Shown: positions 1-8,329 of the stretch, piece by piece | Numbering within the stretch: the stretch's first letter is position 1 | Layout of the letters: each line of letters begins with the position of its first letter | Assembly: GCA_017549145.1 (NCBI GenBank) | Contig: JAFYVM010000071.1 | Location: 1 to 46,661, forward strand | Direction: 5' to 3' | Source: Bacteroidales bacterium | Lineage (GTDB): Bacteria; Bacteroidota; Bacteroidia; Bacteroidales; UBA932 | Length of the DNA: 46,661 nucleotides | The notes under the pieces: model-generated | The model's database searches: none | What the model saw: only the letters and a program-made list of their open reading frames with translations | What the model was told of the DNA's origin: nothing | Translations under genes and position numbers: made by a program

Positions 1-380
<380 letters not shown>

Positions 381-456
381 TTAAAAATGTTTATATAAAA
401 GTTATACTTTAACTATCATTTCAGTCGTTCCAAGGCACATCCCCAGAAAAACGATG

Positions 457-464
457 CAAATTTA
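457..464 (-). promoter_or_regulatory. Putative -7 element for gapA
   Basis: The reverse strand reads TAAATTTG, matching the Bacteroidetes primary-sigma -7 consensus TAnnTTTG. It would place transcription start about 70 nt upstream of the gapA ATG. No good TTTG -33 box is seen at the expected spacing, so the call rests on the -7 box alone. Confidence 0.45.
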
Positions 465-486
465 GAAAAAAATCTCAATTATTGAT

Positions 487-494
487 TATATTTG
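487..494 (+). promoter_or_regulatory. Putative -7 element for surE operon
   Basis: TATATTTG matches TAnnTTTG exactly and ends 19 nt before the surE ATG. The -33 region is only loosely conserved (TTTA, spacing about 22). It would serve surE, lpxB and the DNPH1-like gene as one transcript. Confidence 0.5.
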
Positions 495-513
495 TGAAAA
501 TTTGATATAAGAA

Positions 514-1341
514 ATGCGCATACTAATAACCAACGACGACGGCTATCAAGCTAAAGGAATTCAGGTCCTTGCAAACATCATGAAGAAATATGGTGAAGTT
601 ACAGTAATTGCACCTAAAACCCACCAGTCAGGCATGTCCATGGCCGTGTCACTTGGCTTCAAGCAGATTGCCCACAAAGACCTCGGAAACGGATGGCATT
701 ATGTAGATGCGACTCCTGCAAGCTGCGTAAAATTCGGACTGAATACAATATTCTTGAATCAGTTCCCTGACGTAGTTGTTTCTGGTATCAACCATGGTTC
801 CAACGCTTCCACAGCATCATGCTATTCCGGCACACTCGGAGCAGCAGCAGAGGCTGCCCTTAATGGTATTCCTGCAATTGGAGTATCCCTTGATGATTTC
901 CATGTTGACGCAGATTTCAGTGCTGTCGAAAAGTACTTTGGAGACATTTTTGAAAAATTAATGTCAGAGCGTACAGGAAAGTTCGGCGTTTACTATAACG
1001 TCAATTTCCCTAGCATTCCGGTAAAGGAAATCAAGGGAATACGCGTAGGCTACCAGGGCAAAGGACGTTGGGTGCGCGAGTTCCAGGCGTGGGATGTAAA
1101 GTTCTATGAAAAATATGGACTGACTCCAGAACTGCTCGGACAGAGTTCCAATCCGGTTCTTGAGGAAGGTGAAGACCTATATATGATGGTAGGAGACTTC
1201 AAGGACGACCCTCGCAACAACTCTGAGGCTGATCATAGATTACTTCAGAAGGGATATATCAGCGTAGTTGCCCACAATCTTGATTGTACTGACTACGAAG
1301 AGACAAAGAGACTTACTGTTCTTTTGAACAAAACACTGTAA
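514..1341 (+). CDS. surE: 5'/3'-nucleotidase SurE
   Basis: SurE is a metal-dependent phosphatase of nucleoside 5'- and 3'-monophosphates, linked to stress and stationary-phase survival. The 275-residue protein opens with MRILITNDDGY; D8 and D9 are the family's metal ligands, followed by S39 in HQSGMS and N93 in SGINHGSN, which complete the active site. A YSGTLGAAAEA segment follows near residues 104-114, also typical. Length matches the family (about 250-275). It is separated by one base from lpxB and is the first gene of a three-gene unit. The third gene also acts on nucleoside monophosphates, so the unit combines nucleotide clean-up with lipid A synthesis. Confidence 0.96.
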   Translation: MRILITNDDGYQAKGIQVLANIMKKYGEVTVIAPKTHQSGMSMAVSLGFKQIAHKDLGNGWHYVDATPASCVKFGLNTIFLNQFPDVVVSGINHGSNASTASCYSGTLGAAAEAALNGIPAIGVSLDDFHVDADFSAVEKYFGDIFEKLMSERTGKFGVYYNVNFPSIPVKEIKGIRVGYQGKGRWVREFQAWDVKFYEKYGLTPELLGQSSNPVLEEGEDLYMMVGDFKDDPRNNSEADHRLLQKGYISVVAHNLDCTDYEETKRLTVLLNKTL

Positions 1342-1342
1342 A

Positions 1343-2611
1343 ATGAAATACTATATCATAGCAGGCGAAGCATCAGGTGACCTTCATGGTTCAAACCTGA
1401 TGAAAGGCATCTATGCAGAAGATCCACACGCAGACATACGTTTCTGGGGTGGTGACTTGATGCTATCAGTATGGGAAAGCTGGCAAAACGCAGCTCCATA
1501 TGATATTACAGCTGCATTTTCAACAAACAATATCAGCCTCGAGGGTCCAAGACCACAAAAAATCAAGAATCCACTTGAGTCAACCGGCTTAGTCAGACAT
1601 TATAAAGAAGGAGCTGTAATGGGCTTTGTAGAGGTACTCGCAAAGGCTCCAAAGCTCCTGGGTAATGTAAGATTCTGCAAGAAGGATATCATCTCCTGGA
1701 ACCCGGATGTAGTTATCTTGATTGACTACCCTGGCTTTAACTTCAAAATTGCGGAATTCGCTCACAATGCTGGCTTCAAGGTATTTTATTACATTGCCCC
1801 AAAGGTATGGGCATCACGCGAAAGCCGCATCAATAAGCTCAAGGAATATGTGGATAAGCTCTTTATTGTATTCCCATTCGAGAAAGAATATTTCGATAAG
1901 AAGGGCATTGATTACATCTATCGTGGAAATCCACTTGTAGATGCAGTCGACACATCCAAGGCGATGTACGAATCTAAAGACGAGTTCCTTGAAAGATGCA
2001 ATCTCGAGAAGGGACCGCATATCGCTCTTCTTGCTGGCTCACGAAAAGGTGAAATCAAGAAGATGATGCCAGTCCTCACTGAGTTGGCCGCCAAGCTCCA
2101 CTCAACTGCAGAATATTCAGATTATAAATTCCTCATTGCAGGAGCTCCTTCACGCACAATGAAGGACTATGAGCGCTATCTCACAGACGAACACAAGAAG
2201 TATATCACCGTACTCTTCGGCGAGACTCAGGCCATCATCAAGAACGCAGAAGCTGCAGTAGTAAACTCTGGTACGGCATCACTTGAAACTGTTCTTTTCA
2301 ACACGCCTCAGGTAGTCGGATACATCACAAATCCTATTACCTACATGATTGCCAAGAGCATCATAAAAATTAAGTACATCAGTCTTGGAAATCTGATTAT
2401 CAATAAGTTGGCATTCAGAGAACTCATTCAGAAAGACTGCAACTCGGATGCTATCATGTCGGAAGTACGCGCTCTGATTGAGAACCAGCAGTATCGTGAA
2501 GCAATGCTTAAGGATTATGCTCTCATCCGCGAGTCCCTTGGAGGCTCAGGAGCATCATCAGCAGTTGCCAAAGCAATGATTCAAGAACTTGAAAAGAACA
2601 GCAATGAGTAA
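1343..2611 (+). CDS. lpxB: Lipid-A-disaccharide synthase LpxB, with an internal insertion
   Basis: LpxB (GT19) joins UDP-2,3-diacylglucosamine and lipid X to form the lipid A disaccharide at the inner membrane. Family landmarks are GEASGDLHG at residues 8-16, FWGGDLM at 34-40, VMGFVEVL at about 92-99, LIDYPGFN, and VNSGTASLET in the C-terminal UDP-binding half. The protein has 422 residues against about 375-385 usually. The excess is mostly at residues 41-81, between GGDLM and GLVRHYKE, where relatives run on with only a few residues. The frame stays open and codon use does not change, so this looks like a real insertion. The 3' end overlaps the next gene by 8 nt. Confidence 0.95.
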   Translation: MKYYIIAGEASGDLHGSNLMKGIYAEDPHADIRFWGGDLMLSVWESWQNAAPYDITAAFSTNNISLEGPRPQKIKNPLESTGLVRHYKEGAVMGFVEVLAKAPKLLGNVRFCKKDIISWNPDVVILIDYPGFNFKIAEFAHNAGFKVFYYIAPKVWASRESRINKLKEYVDKLFIVFPFEKEYFDKKGIDYIYRGNPLVDAVDTSKAMYESKDEFLERCNLEKGPHIALLAGSRKGEIKKMMPVLTELAAKLHSTAEYSDYKFLIAGAPSRTMKDYERYLTDEHKKYITVLFGETQAIIKNAEAAVVNSGTASLETVLFNTPQVVGYITNPITYMIAKSIIKIKYISLGNLIINKLAFRELIQKDCNSDAIMSEVRALIENQQYREAMLKDYALIRESLGGSGASSAVAKAMIQELEKNSNE

Positions 2612-3017
2612 GAAGATCTATTTCGCCGGATCAATCAGAGGTGGAAGAGTGGATGCAGCTCTTTATCAGCAGATTATCGAGCACATAAAGGAGACAGACA
2701 TCGTCCTTACCGAACATATCGGAAATCCTCATCTCAATGTCCTGGAACATGCCAAGAGAGATGCTGAAATCTACGAACAGGACATGGAATGGCTGAGGGG
2801 ATGCGACTTGGTGATTGCAGAGTGCACATGCCCGTCACTTGGAGTCGGATATGAGTTGGCATATGCTGAAAAATGCGGAAAGCCATGTCATATATTCTAT
2901 AATAGAACAAAGACACAGCTTTCAGCGATGTTGAAGGGAAACCCCTATTTCAATATTTATCCTTACGAAAACGATAGCGAGATCTTCGAGGCTGTGGAAC
3001 GCATTATCCGTAGTTAA
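2604..3017 (+). CDS. DNPH1/RCL-like 2'-deoxynucleoside 5'-phosphate N-hydrolase
   Basis: This 137-residue protein belongs to the nucleoside 2-deoxyribosyltransferase fold and most resembles the DNPH1/RCL subgroup, which cleaves the N-glycosidic bond of deoxynucleoside monophosphates. The opening YFAGSIRGGR is the phosphate and nucleotide loop. EQDMEWL (D60) and SLGVGYE (E84) have the same 24-residue spacing as the two acidic catalytic residues of human DNPH1. The ATG at 2604 overlaps the lpxB stop by 8 nt and starts right before the first strand. An in-frame ATG five codons upstream exists but adds residues unrelated to the family. Likely role: removal of abnormal or surplus dNMPs. A general deoxyribosyltransferase is the alternative. 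Confidence 0.85.
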   Translation: MSKKIYFAGSIRGGRVDAALYQQIIEHIKETDIVLTEHIGNPHLNVLEHAKRDAEIYEQDMEWLRGCDLVIAECTCPSLGVGYELAYAEKCGKPCHIFYNRTKTQLSAMLKGNPYFNIYPYENDSEIFEAVERIIRS

Positions 3018-3020
3018 CCA

Positions 3021-3710
3021 CTACCCTCTCTCACCGAATATCATCGAACCGATTCGGACCATTGTCGAGCCATAAGAGATGGCAAGTGGATAATCATCCG
3101 ACATTCCGATAGAGAACTCATTAAAATCTGCCGCCAGCGAGTCAAATCGTTCGCGGCAGTTGTCGTATATAGACCTCAACGCTGCGAAATCAGCACGGAC
3201 TACAGACTCGTCATCTGTGAAGGTTGCCATACCCATAAGACCGCAAAAACGAATATAATCGTACTCTGAGGATTTCTGTAGAATCTCATATACCTCCTCT
3301 GGAGCAAATCCCTGCTTTGTTTCCTCTGCTGCAACATGTGGCTCAAGCAGCACAGGAATCACCTTTCCATTGGCTGCGCCCCATGTCTGGATAGCATTCA
3401 GCAATCTTTCAGAATCGACTGACTGCACAAGAGAAACGTATGGCAGAACCATCTTCAGCTTATTAGTCTGAAGATGACCGATGAAGTGCCATTGGATACC
3501 TGACATATAGTCCTCTCCCCTCTCGGCACGAAGTTCCTCGAGGCGTTTAACCTTTGCCAGCAACTCCTGCGGACGACTCTCAGCGAAGATCCTCTGACCG
3601 GCCTCATAAGCCTCCTGAATAGCTTCAAAAGGGTGGAATTTAGAAACTGCCACCAACTTTACAGTTGCTGGCAGCTCCTTATTTAATCTATAAACAATTT
3701 CTTTTATCAT
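3021..3710 (-). CDS. yggS: YggS-family pyridoxal phosphate homeostasis protein
   Basis: YggS/PLPBP proteins are small single-domain fold-type III PLP proteins that buffer pyridoxal 5'-phosphate and affect amino acid balance. The 229-residue protein shows KLVAVSKFHP with the PLP lysine at K24, FAESRPQELLAK (family form FGENRVQE), WHFIGHLQTNK, and a C-terminal phosphate-binding stretch SYGSTMVRIGSMIFGERG. The central GMSDD replaces the more usual GMSGD. Its start codon overlaps the yidC stop in a TAATG junction, implying translational coupling as the last gene of the DUF349-yidC-yggS unit. It ends 3 bp from the converging DNPH1-like gene. Confidence 0.93.
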   Translation of the reverse strand: MIKEIVYRLNKELPATVKLVAVSKFHPFEAIQEAYEAGQRIFAESRPQELLAKVKRLEELRAERGEDYMSGIQWHFIGHLQTNKLKMVLPYVSLVQSVDSERLLNAIQTWGAANGKVIPVLLEPHVAAEETKQGFAPEEVYEILQKSSEYDYIRFCGLMGMATFTDDESVVRADFAALRSIYDNCRERFDSLAADFNEFSIGMSDDYPLAISYGSTMVRIGSMIFGERG

Positions 3711-5554
3711 TATCTACGATTCTGATTCTGCATCTGCTGCTGCATTCTCTGAGCCTCCTCCAATCGCATCTGCCACTTAGACTTCTGCTTAGGCTTGTTA
3801 GCATTTGCAACCATCTCTGCGCGTACCTTATCCTCAGTCACAATAAACTTACGAACGTACCATGTCTGGCCCATTGTAATGATATTAGAAAGAAGGTAAT
3901 AGTAGCTAAGCGCAGCAGAAAGATTGTTACAGATGAAGAACATCATGATTGGCATAAGCCACAAACTCATGAACTTCATTCCTGCCATGTTAGGATCATC
4001 TGACATCTGTCCAGAAGTCATTCTTGAGTAGAAGAACATTGTCACCGCCATCAAAAGTGCAAACAATGAAAGGTGATCACCAAGAAGCGGAACATTAAAT
4101 CCGAAATCCACAATAGAATCATATGCACTCAAGTCATCTGCCCAAAGGAACTTCTGCTGACGAAGGTCAATACAAGCCGGGAAGAAACGGAACATCGCGA
4201 AAAGCACAGGCATCTGGAGCAACATTGGAAGACATCCTCCCATCGGACTAACGCCAGCCTTACGATAAAGATCCATCATAGCCTGCTGCTTCTTCATTGC
4301 ATCCTTCTCATTTGGATACTTCTTGTTAAGCTGATCGATCTCAGGCTTAAGCACCTGCATCTTGGCTGAAGACTTATATGACTTGATGGTAAGTGGAGAC
4401 ACCACAATCTTGATGAGTATAGTCATCAAAAGAATGATGAGACCATAATTTGTAAGGAATCTACCAAGTAAAGCGAAGCATGGGATAATCACGAAACGGC
4501 TGATCCAGCTCACAATCCATCCTCCAAGTGGAATGATATCCTCATAGCTCTGATCGTATGACTTAAGTACCTCATAGTCATTAGGTCCGAAGTAGAACTC
4601 ATAAGGGATAACCACATCCTGACCTGGCTGGAACTCTGAACGAAGCTTAGCGTGGCATGTCATGAGCTTACCCTGCTCCTTATACTCATCCTCAGAGAAG
4701 AACTTCACAGAAAGATCATCAGATGAAGCAAACTCCTGTGGTGCAGTCATGATAGCAGAGAAGAACTGCTGCTGGAATGCAAACCACTTGAACTTAGCAT
4801 TAACTCTCTCTGAACCATCGCGACCACGACCGATCTGCTCTGGCTTCTTATCTCCATCGAAGTAGTAATCAAGCTTTGAATACTGCTTCTCGTTCTTATA
4901 ACCCTTCTCGAGACGTGGAACTGTAAGAGTCCAGTCGATATCAAGACTTGAAACATTACGTGGGATTACATTTCCACTGATGCTAAGCTCGTTACTTACA
5001 TGGTATGAACCTGCTGCAAGAGTGTACTTCTGCTGGAGGTAACCACCATTTGAGAACGGCATTCTCATCACGAGAACTGAATCATTGTGCTCGACTACAT
5101 CGAAAACAAAATCCTTTGTATTGATATACTCGCCTGCATAAAGATTGATACCATACTGGCTCATCTGAGGCTTGACAAGATACAACGCAGTGCTGTCGTA
5201 TGACATGTAGTCATTGATCTTGACACTGTGGAACTGAGCACCCTTTGTAGTGAACTCAACATTGATCTTATCATTTGCGAGAGCTACGATCTGCTCCTGT
5301 GCATTTCTCGCCTGATTAAGCAGGCTATCCTTATAAACCGGTGTATTTTCTACCTGTACTTTTACGGCAGTAGTCTCTCCCGAGTCTACTAGTGCCGAAT
5401 CTGCGGCTGCCTGCATTGCTCTCTCCACCATCGCGATGGAATCAAGCTGCGCCTGAGCCTCTGCCTGTTTCTGATACTGCTTTGACTGATAGAACGAGAA
5501 ACCGAACATTATCAAGCCTATCAGAACAAATCCGATAATTGTATTCTTATTCAT
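3710..5554 (-). CDS. yidC: Membrane protein insertase YidC
   Basis: YidC inserts and folds inner-membrane proteins, alone or with SecYEG. The 614-residue protein has an N-terminal anchor (residues about 5-21), a coiled linker, a large periplasmic beta-sandwich domain (about 95-340) and the conserved C-terminal five-helix core beginning near IIPLGGWIVSWISRF. Landmarks are IKIVVSPLTIKSYKSSAKMQ, the PLLQ-type segment LPMLLQMPVLFAMFRF, and ALSYYYLLSNIITMGQ. A basic, Gln-rich tail ends the protein. Architecture and length match Gram-negative YidC of Bacteroidetes. It lies 14 bp downstream of the DUF349 gene and is coupled to yggS. Confidence 0.97.
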   Translation of the reverse strand: MNKNTIIGFVLIGLIMFGFSFYQSKQYQKQAEAQAQLDSIAMVERAMQAAADSALVDSGETTAVKVQVENTPVYKDSLLNQARNAQEQIVALANDKINVEFTTKGAQFHSVKINDYMSYDSTALYLVKPQMSQYGINLYAGEYINTKDFVFDVVEHNDSVLVMRMPFSNGGYLQQKYTLAAGSYHVSNELSISGNVIPRNVSSLDIDWTLTVPRLEKGYKNEKQYSKLDYYFDGDKKPEQIGRGRDGSERVNAKFKWFAFQQQFFSAIMTAPQEFASSDDLSVKFFSEDEYKEQGKLMTCHAKLRSEFQPGQDVVIPYEFYFGPNDYEVLKSYDQSYEDIIPLGGWIVSWISRFVIIPCFALLGRFLTNYGLIILLMTILIKIVVSPLTIKSYKSSAKMQVLKPEIDQLNKKYPNEKDAMKKQQAMMDLYRKAGVSPMGGCLPMLLQMPVLFAMFRFFPACIDLRQQKFLWADDLSAYDSIVDFGFNVPLLGDHLSLFALLMAVTMFFYSRMTSGQMSDDPNMAGMKFMSLWLMPIMMFFICNNLSAALSYYYLLSNIITMGQTWYVRKFIVTEDKVRAEMVANANKPKQKSKWQMRLEEAQRMQQQMQNQNRR

Positions 5555-5568
5555 TTATATATAATTAG

Positions 5569-7338
5569 TTATTCCTGTGTTTCAGCCTCTTTGAGAGCGC
5601 GGATCTGCGCTGCAAGGGCGTTCAATTCTACCTTAGCCTGAGCGATTCTTTCCTGCATCTGCTTGATGAGCGGCTCAGAATTCTTCGACATTGAGAAGAA
5701 ACCGATGTTATTCTCGTAAGTGATGACATCCTGTTCGAGCTGGTTGTACTTCTGGATAAGGATTTCCTTTTCTGACTTAGGAGCCTTAGCTGCAGAACGT
5801 GGACGACGTGGCTCCTTAGGGAATGTAGCCTGAAGCGCCTCTTTGTATGCCTGTGCAACCTTATCTTTCTCCTTGAATGGAACGAAGCCGATCTCCTGCC
5901 ATCTTGCCTGGAACTGACGCATAGCCTCCTGATCTGAAGCATCTCCCTTCAATTCGTAAGCACGAATCTCCTGGATAATCGCCTGCTTAGCCTTAAGGTT
6001 TGCGTAGAAATCATTCTCTGGTTTTGCCTGCTTGTCTCTCTCAGCGAAGAACTCGTCGCATGCTGCACGGAAACGTTTCCAAAGAAGTTCCGACTTCTTA
6101 CGAGGAACTGCTCCAATCTCCTTCCACTGCTTCTGAAGTGAAATGAACTGATCAGTTGTCTTCTTCCAATCTGTGCTAGTCTTCAAAGCCTCAGCAGCCT
6201 CGCAAAGAGCCACCTTCTTATCAAGATTAGCATTCATATTGTCCTTGTAGTCAGTGTAGAATTCACGCTTGCGGCCGTAAAAATCATCGCATGCTGCGCG
6301 GAAACGCTCATACACCTTCTGATTGTCCTTCTTTGAAGCGAAGCCGATAGTCTTCCACTCCTTCTGAAGTTCCTCAATTTCTTTTGAGAATGCATTCCAG
6401 TCATTTGATGATCCTACCTCTCTGGCAGCAATCTCCTCAACCTTCTCGCAAAGAACTGTCTTCTTCGCAAAGTTATCAGCCTGCTGCTCCTTAAGACCCT
6501 CATAATATGCCTGATACTTCTTGTTTACTACAGCTGTTGCAGCTTTGAAGCGATCCCAGATCTGCTCTCTGTACTCCTTAGCAACTGGGCCATACTCCTT
6601 CCACTGCTCATGGAGTTTCTGAAGTTCCTTGAATGCTTCAACAACATTCTCGCTCTCAGCAAGTTTTTCAGCCAATGCACAGAACTCCTCCTTCACCTCA
6701 AGGTTCTTCTTGAAATCGAGGTCACGAAGTTCGCGATTGATCTTAACCATATCATAGAACTGCTCGACATAGAGCTGATATGTCTCATTGATGTTTCTGT
6801 AGCTCTGAGCAGGAACAGGGCCGATTGCTCTCCACTTGTTCTGAATCTCACGGAATGCAGGGAATGTTGCATTCACATCTTCCTGCTTCTCGATAAGGTT
6901 CTTAAGTTCAGCAATGACAGCCTCCTTTGCAGCGAGATTGTTCTCACGCTCCTGGTCAAGCTGCCTGTTGTACTCAGCCTTCTCTGCCTTGTACTTATTA
7001 TAAAGCTCCTTGAAGCCTCTTTCAATTTCAATAAACGGATTTTCTGTAGCCACCTCAGCAACTGGTGCATCATCTTCCTCACCCTCAACAACTTCAGGAA
7101 CGCTCAATCCAGCCTCAGCCTTCTCCTTATGAAGTCTCTTGTAGAATGCAGCCTTAAGAATTTCAGCATCCTTTGACTTCTTCATTCTCTCTTCATCAGC
7201 AGCAAGCGCCTCAAACAATTGCACAAGCTCAGCAAGGTTCTTCTCAGAATAATTAACAGTCTGCTCCTCAACGATAAGATGCTCGACTGCCTCAGGTACA
7301 TCTGATGCGATTACATCAGGGATAATCTCTTCACTCAT
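5569..7338 (-). CDS. DUF349 repeat protein
   Basis: The 589-residue, charged, helical protein is built of repeated DUF349 units of about 70-75 residues. Each carries a W-x2-I/Y-G-P/A-V/F pattern (for example KWRAIGPVPAQSYR, QWKEYGPVAKEY, EWKTIGFASKKD, QWKEIGAVPRKK, RWQEIGFVPFKE), followed by a WxRFxAACDxFF-like helix. An acidic N-terminal region precedes the repeats and a coiled-coil C-terminus follows. No signal peptide or membrane segment is seen, so it should be cytoplasmic. Biochemical function is unknown. The family is common in Bacteroidetes, and placement before yidC suggests co-expression with membrane biogenesis, which does not prove a shared role. Confidence 0.9.
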   Translation of the reverse strand: MSEEIIPDVIASDVPEAVEHLIVEEQTVNYSEKNLAELVQLFEALAADEERMKKSKDAEILKAAFYKRLHKEKAEAGLSVPEVVEGEEDDAPVAEVATENPFIEIERGFKELYNKYKAEKAEYNRQLDQERENNLAAKEAVIAELKNLIEKQEDVNATFPAFREIQNKWRAIGPVPAQSYRNINETYQLYVEQFYDMVKINRELRDLDFKKNLEVKEEFCALAEKLAESENVVEAFKELQKLHEQWKEYGPVAKEYREQIWDRFKAATAVVNKKYQAYYEGLKEQQADNFAKKTVLCEKVEEIAAREVGSSNDWNAFSKEIEELQKEWKTIGFASKKDNQKVYERFRAACDDFYGRKREFYTDYKDNMNANLDKKVALCEAAEALKTSTDWKKTTDQFISLQKQWKEIGAVPRKKSELLWKRFRAACDEFFAERDKQAKPENDFYANLKAKQAIIQEIRAYELKGDASDQEAMRQFQARWQEIGFVPFKEKDKVAQAYKEALQATFPKEPRRPRSAAKAPKSEKEILIQKYNQLEQDVITYENNIGFFSMSKNSEPLIKQMQERIAQAKVELNALAAQIRALKEAETQE

Positions 7339-7374
7339 AATAATGGAGTTTTAGTTTGTTAATAATACATCCTG

Positions 7375-7382
7375 CAAATATA
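7375..7382 (-). promoter_or_regulatory. Putative -7 element for the DUF349-yidC-yggS unit
   Basis: The reverse strand reads TATATTTG, an exact TAnnTTTG match 36 bp upstream of the DUF349 start codon. No -33 TTTG at standard spacing is evident. Confidence 0.5.
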
Positions 7383-7414
7383 CCATAATTTTAGTAAAAT
7401 TCGTACGAAAACAC

Positions 7415-7422
7415 TATTTTTG
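7415..7422 (+). promoter_or_regulatory. Putative -7 element for trmD
   Basis: TATTTTTG matches TAnnTTTG and lies 32 bp before the trmD ATG. It is divergent from the DUF349 promoter, which sits about 35 bp away on the other strand. Confidence 0.45.
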
Positions 7423-7454
7423 CACCATTAACAACCTTTTGACATAATATAATT

Positions 7455-8132
7455 ATGAGGATTGATATCATCACAGTTGTACCAGAGCTTCTAGAAAGCC
7501 CGCTCAGCCACTCAATCGTAGGTCGTGCTATCAAGAAGGGACTTGTGGAAATCCACGTTCACAACCTTCGCAAATATGGCAAAGGACCTCGTCAGCAGGT
7601 CGATGACTACAGTTATGGCGGAGACGCAGGAATGGTACTTATGCTGGAGCCAGTATACAATATGATCGAAGAGCTTAAGGCGGAAAGAGAATATGGGGAG
7701 ATCATCTACATGTCACCGGACGGAGAGATATTGAACCAGAATATCGCCAACGAGCTTTCACTCAAAGAAAACATCATTCTGCTATGCGGACACTATAAGG
7801 GTATCGACCACAGAATCAGAGAGCACCTCATCACAAGAGAGATTTCCGTGGGAGACTATGTTCTTAGCGGCGGAGAGCTTCCTGCAGCAATTCTTGCAGA
7901 CTCGATCATCCGTCTTATTCCGGGAGCACTGACTGACGAAACATCTGCTTTGAGCGACTGTTTCCAGGACGGTCTTCTTTCAGCTCCGATCTACACACGT
8001 CCAGCAGAGTTCAACGGATGGAAAGTCCCTGAGGTTCTGCTAAGTGGAAACCCTAAACTTATCCGTCAGTGGCAGGATGAGCAGGCAATTGAAAGAACAA
8101 AGCGCCTGAGACCAAGTCTTTTGGAAGATTAA
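7455..8132 (+). CDS. trmD: tRNA (guanine(37)-N1)-methyltransferase TrmD
   Basis: TrmD methylates G37 beside the anticodon of tRNAs reading CUN, CCN and CGG, using SAM, and prevents +1 frameshifting. The 225-residue protein carries the SPOUT trefoil-knot signatures: [16 protein letters not shown] near residues 54-69, [13 protein letters not shown] near 112-124, and [15 protein letters not shown] near 133-147, which wraps SAM. Length is typical of the Bacteroidetes form. It appears monocistronic, without rimM or rplS beside it. A new promoter starts just after its stop codon. Confidence 0.97.
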   Translation: MRIDIITVVPELLESPLSHSIVGRAIKKGLVEIHVHNLRKYGKGPRQQVDDYSYGGDAGMVLMLEPVYNMIEELKAEREYGEIIYMSPDGEILNQNIANELSLKENIILLCGHYKGIDHRIREHLITREISVGDYVLSGGELPAAILADSIIRLIPGALTDETSALSDCFQDGLLSAPIYTRPAEFNGWKVPEVLLSGNPKLIRQWQDEQAIERTKRLRPSLLED

Positions 8133-8144
8133 ACCTCAATTTTA

Positions 8145-8175
8145 TTTGCAAATAACGATTTAATAATTATATTTG
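8145..8175 (+). promoter_or_regulatory. Strong Bacteroidetes-type promoter
   Basis: TTTG at 8145-8148 and TATATTTG at 8168-8175 are separated by 19 bp. This is an exact match to the -33/-7 consensus. Transcription should begin about 8181-8184. It drives the leader and the gene at 8330, and it lies only 12 bp after the trmD stop. Confidence 0.8.
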
Positions 8176-8181
8176 CACGAG

Positions 8182-8329
8182 ACATAACAAATCTATGTCA
8201 CTTAGACGTTTCTAACCACTAATAATTAATCATCCCGTAAGGGAATACACTACACTACTAACAAGAAAAAATCCCGCAGTGATGCGGGATTTTTTACGGC
8301 CCTTTTATGGTTAAAAACACTGATTGAAT
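8182..8329 (+). promoter_or_regulatory. Candidate attenuator leader with six-codon ORF (MSLRRF)
   Basis: Between the promoter and the gene at 8330 lies a leader of about 148 nt. It contains a complete tiny ORF at 8195-8215 (ATG TCA CTT AGA CGT TTC TAA, peptide MSLRRF), a small CCC-GTAA-GGG hairpin at 8234-8243, and a strong terminator at 8266-8295. The early TCCCG at 8233-8237 could pair with the CGGGA of the terminator's right arm and so act as antiterminator. This layout resembles leader-peptide attenuation but the controlling signal is unknown. Alternatively the promoter makes a free small RNA of about 115 nt. Confidence 0.45.
8266..8295 (+). terminator. Intrinsic terminator upstream of the gene at 8330
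   Basis: TCCCGC (8272-8277) and GCGGGA (8284-8289) pair around loop AGTGAT. The stem is extended by flanking A and T runs and ends in a T tract. It sits after a strong promoter and before a coding region, so it must either be read through or end a small RNA. Confidence 0.85.

Noticed and set aside
6610-7176. 188-codon ORF antisense to the DUF349 gene
   Set aside because: It is a Leu-rich antisense frame produced by the Lys/Glu codon pattern of the DUF349 repeats, with no promoter or start context.
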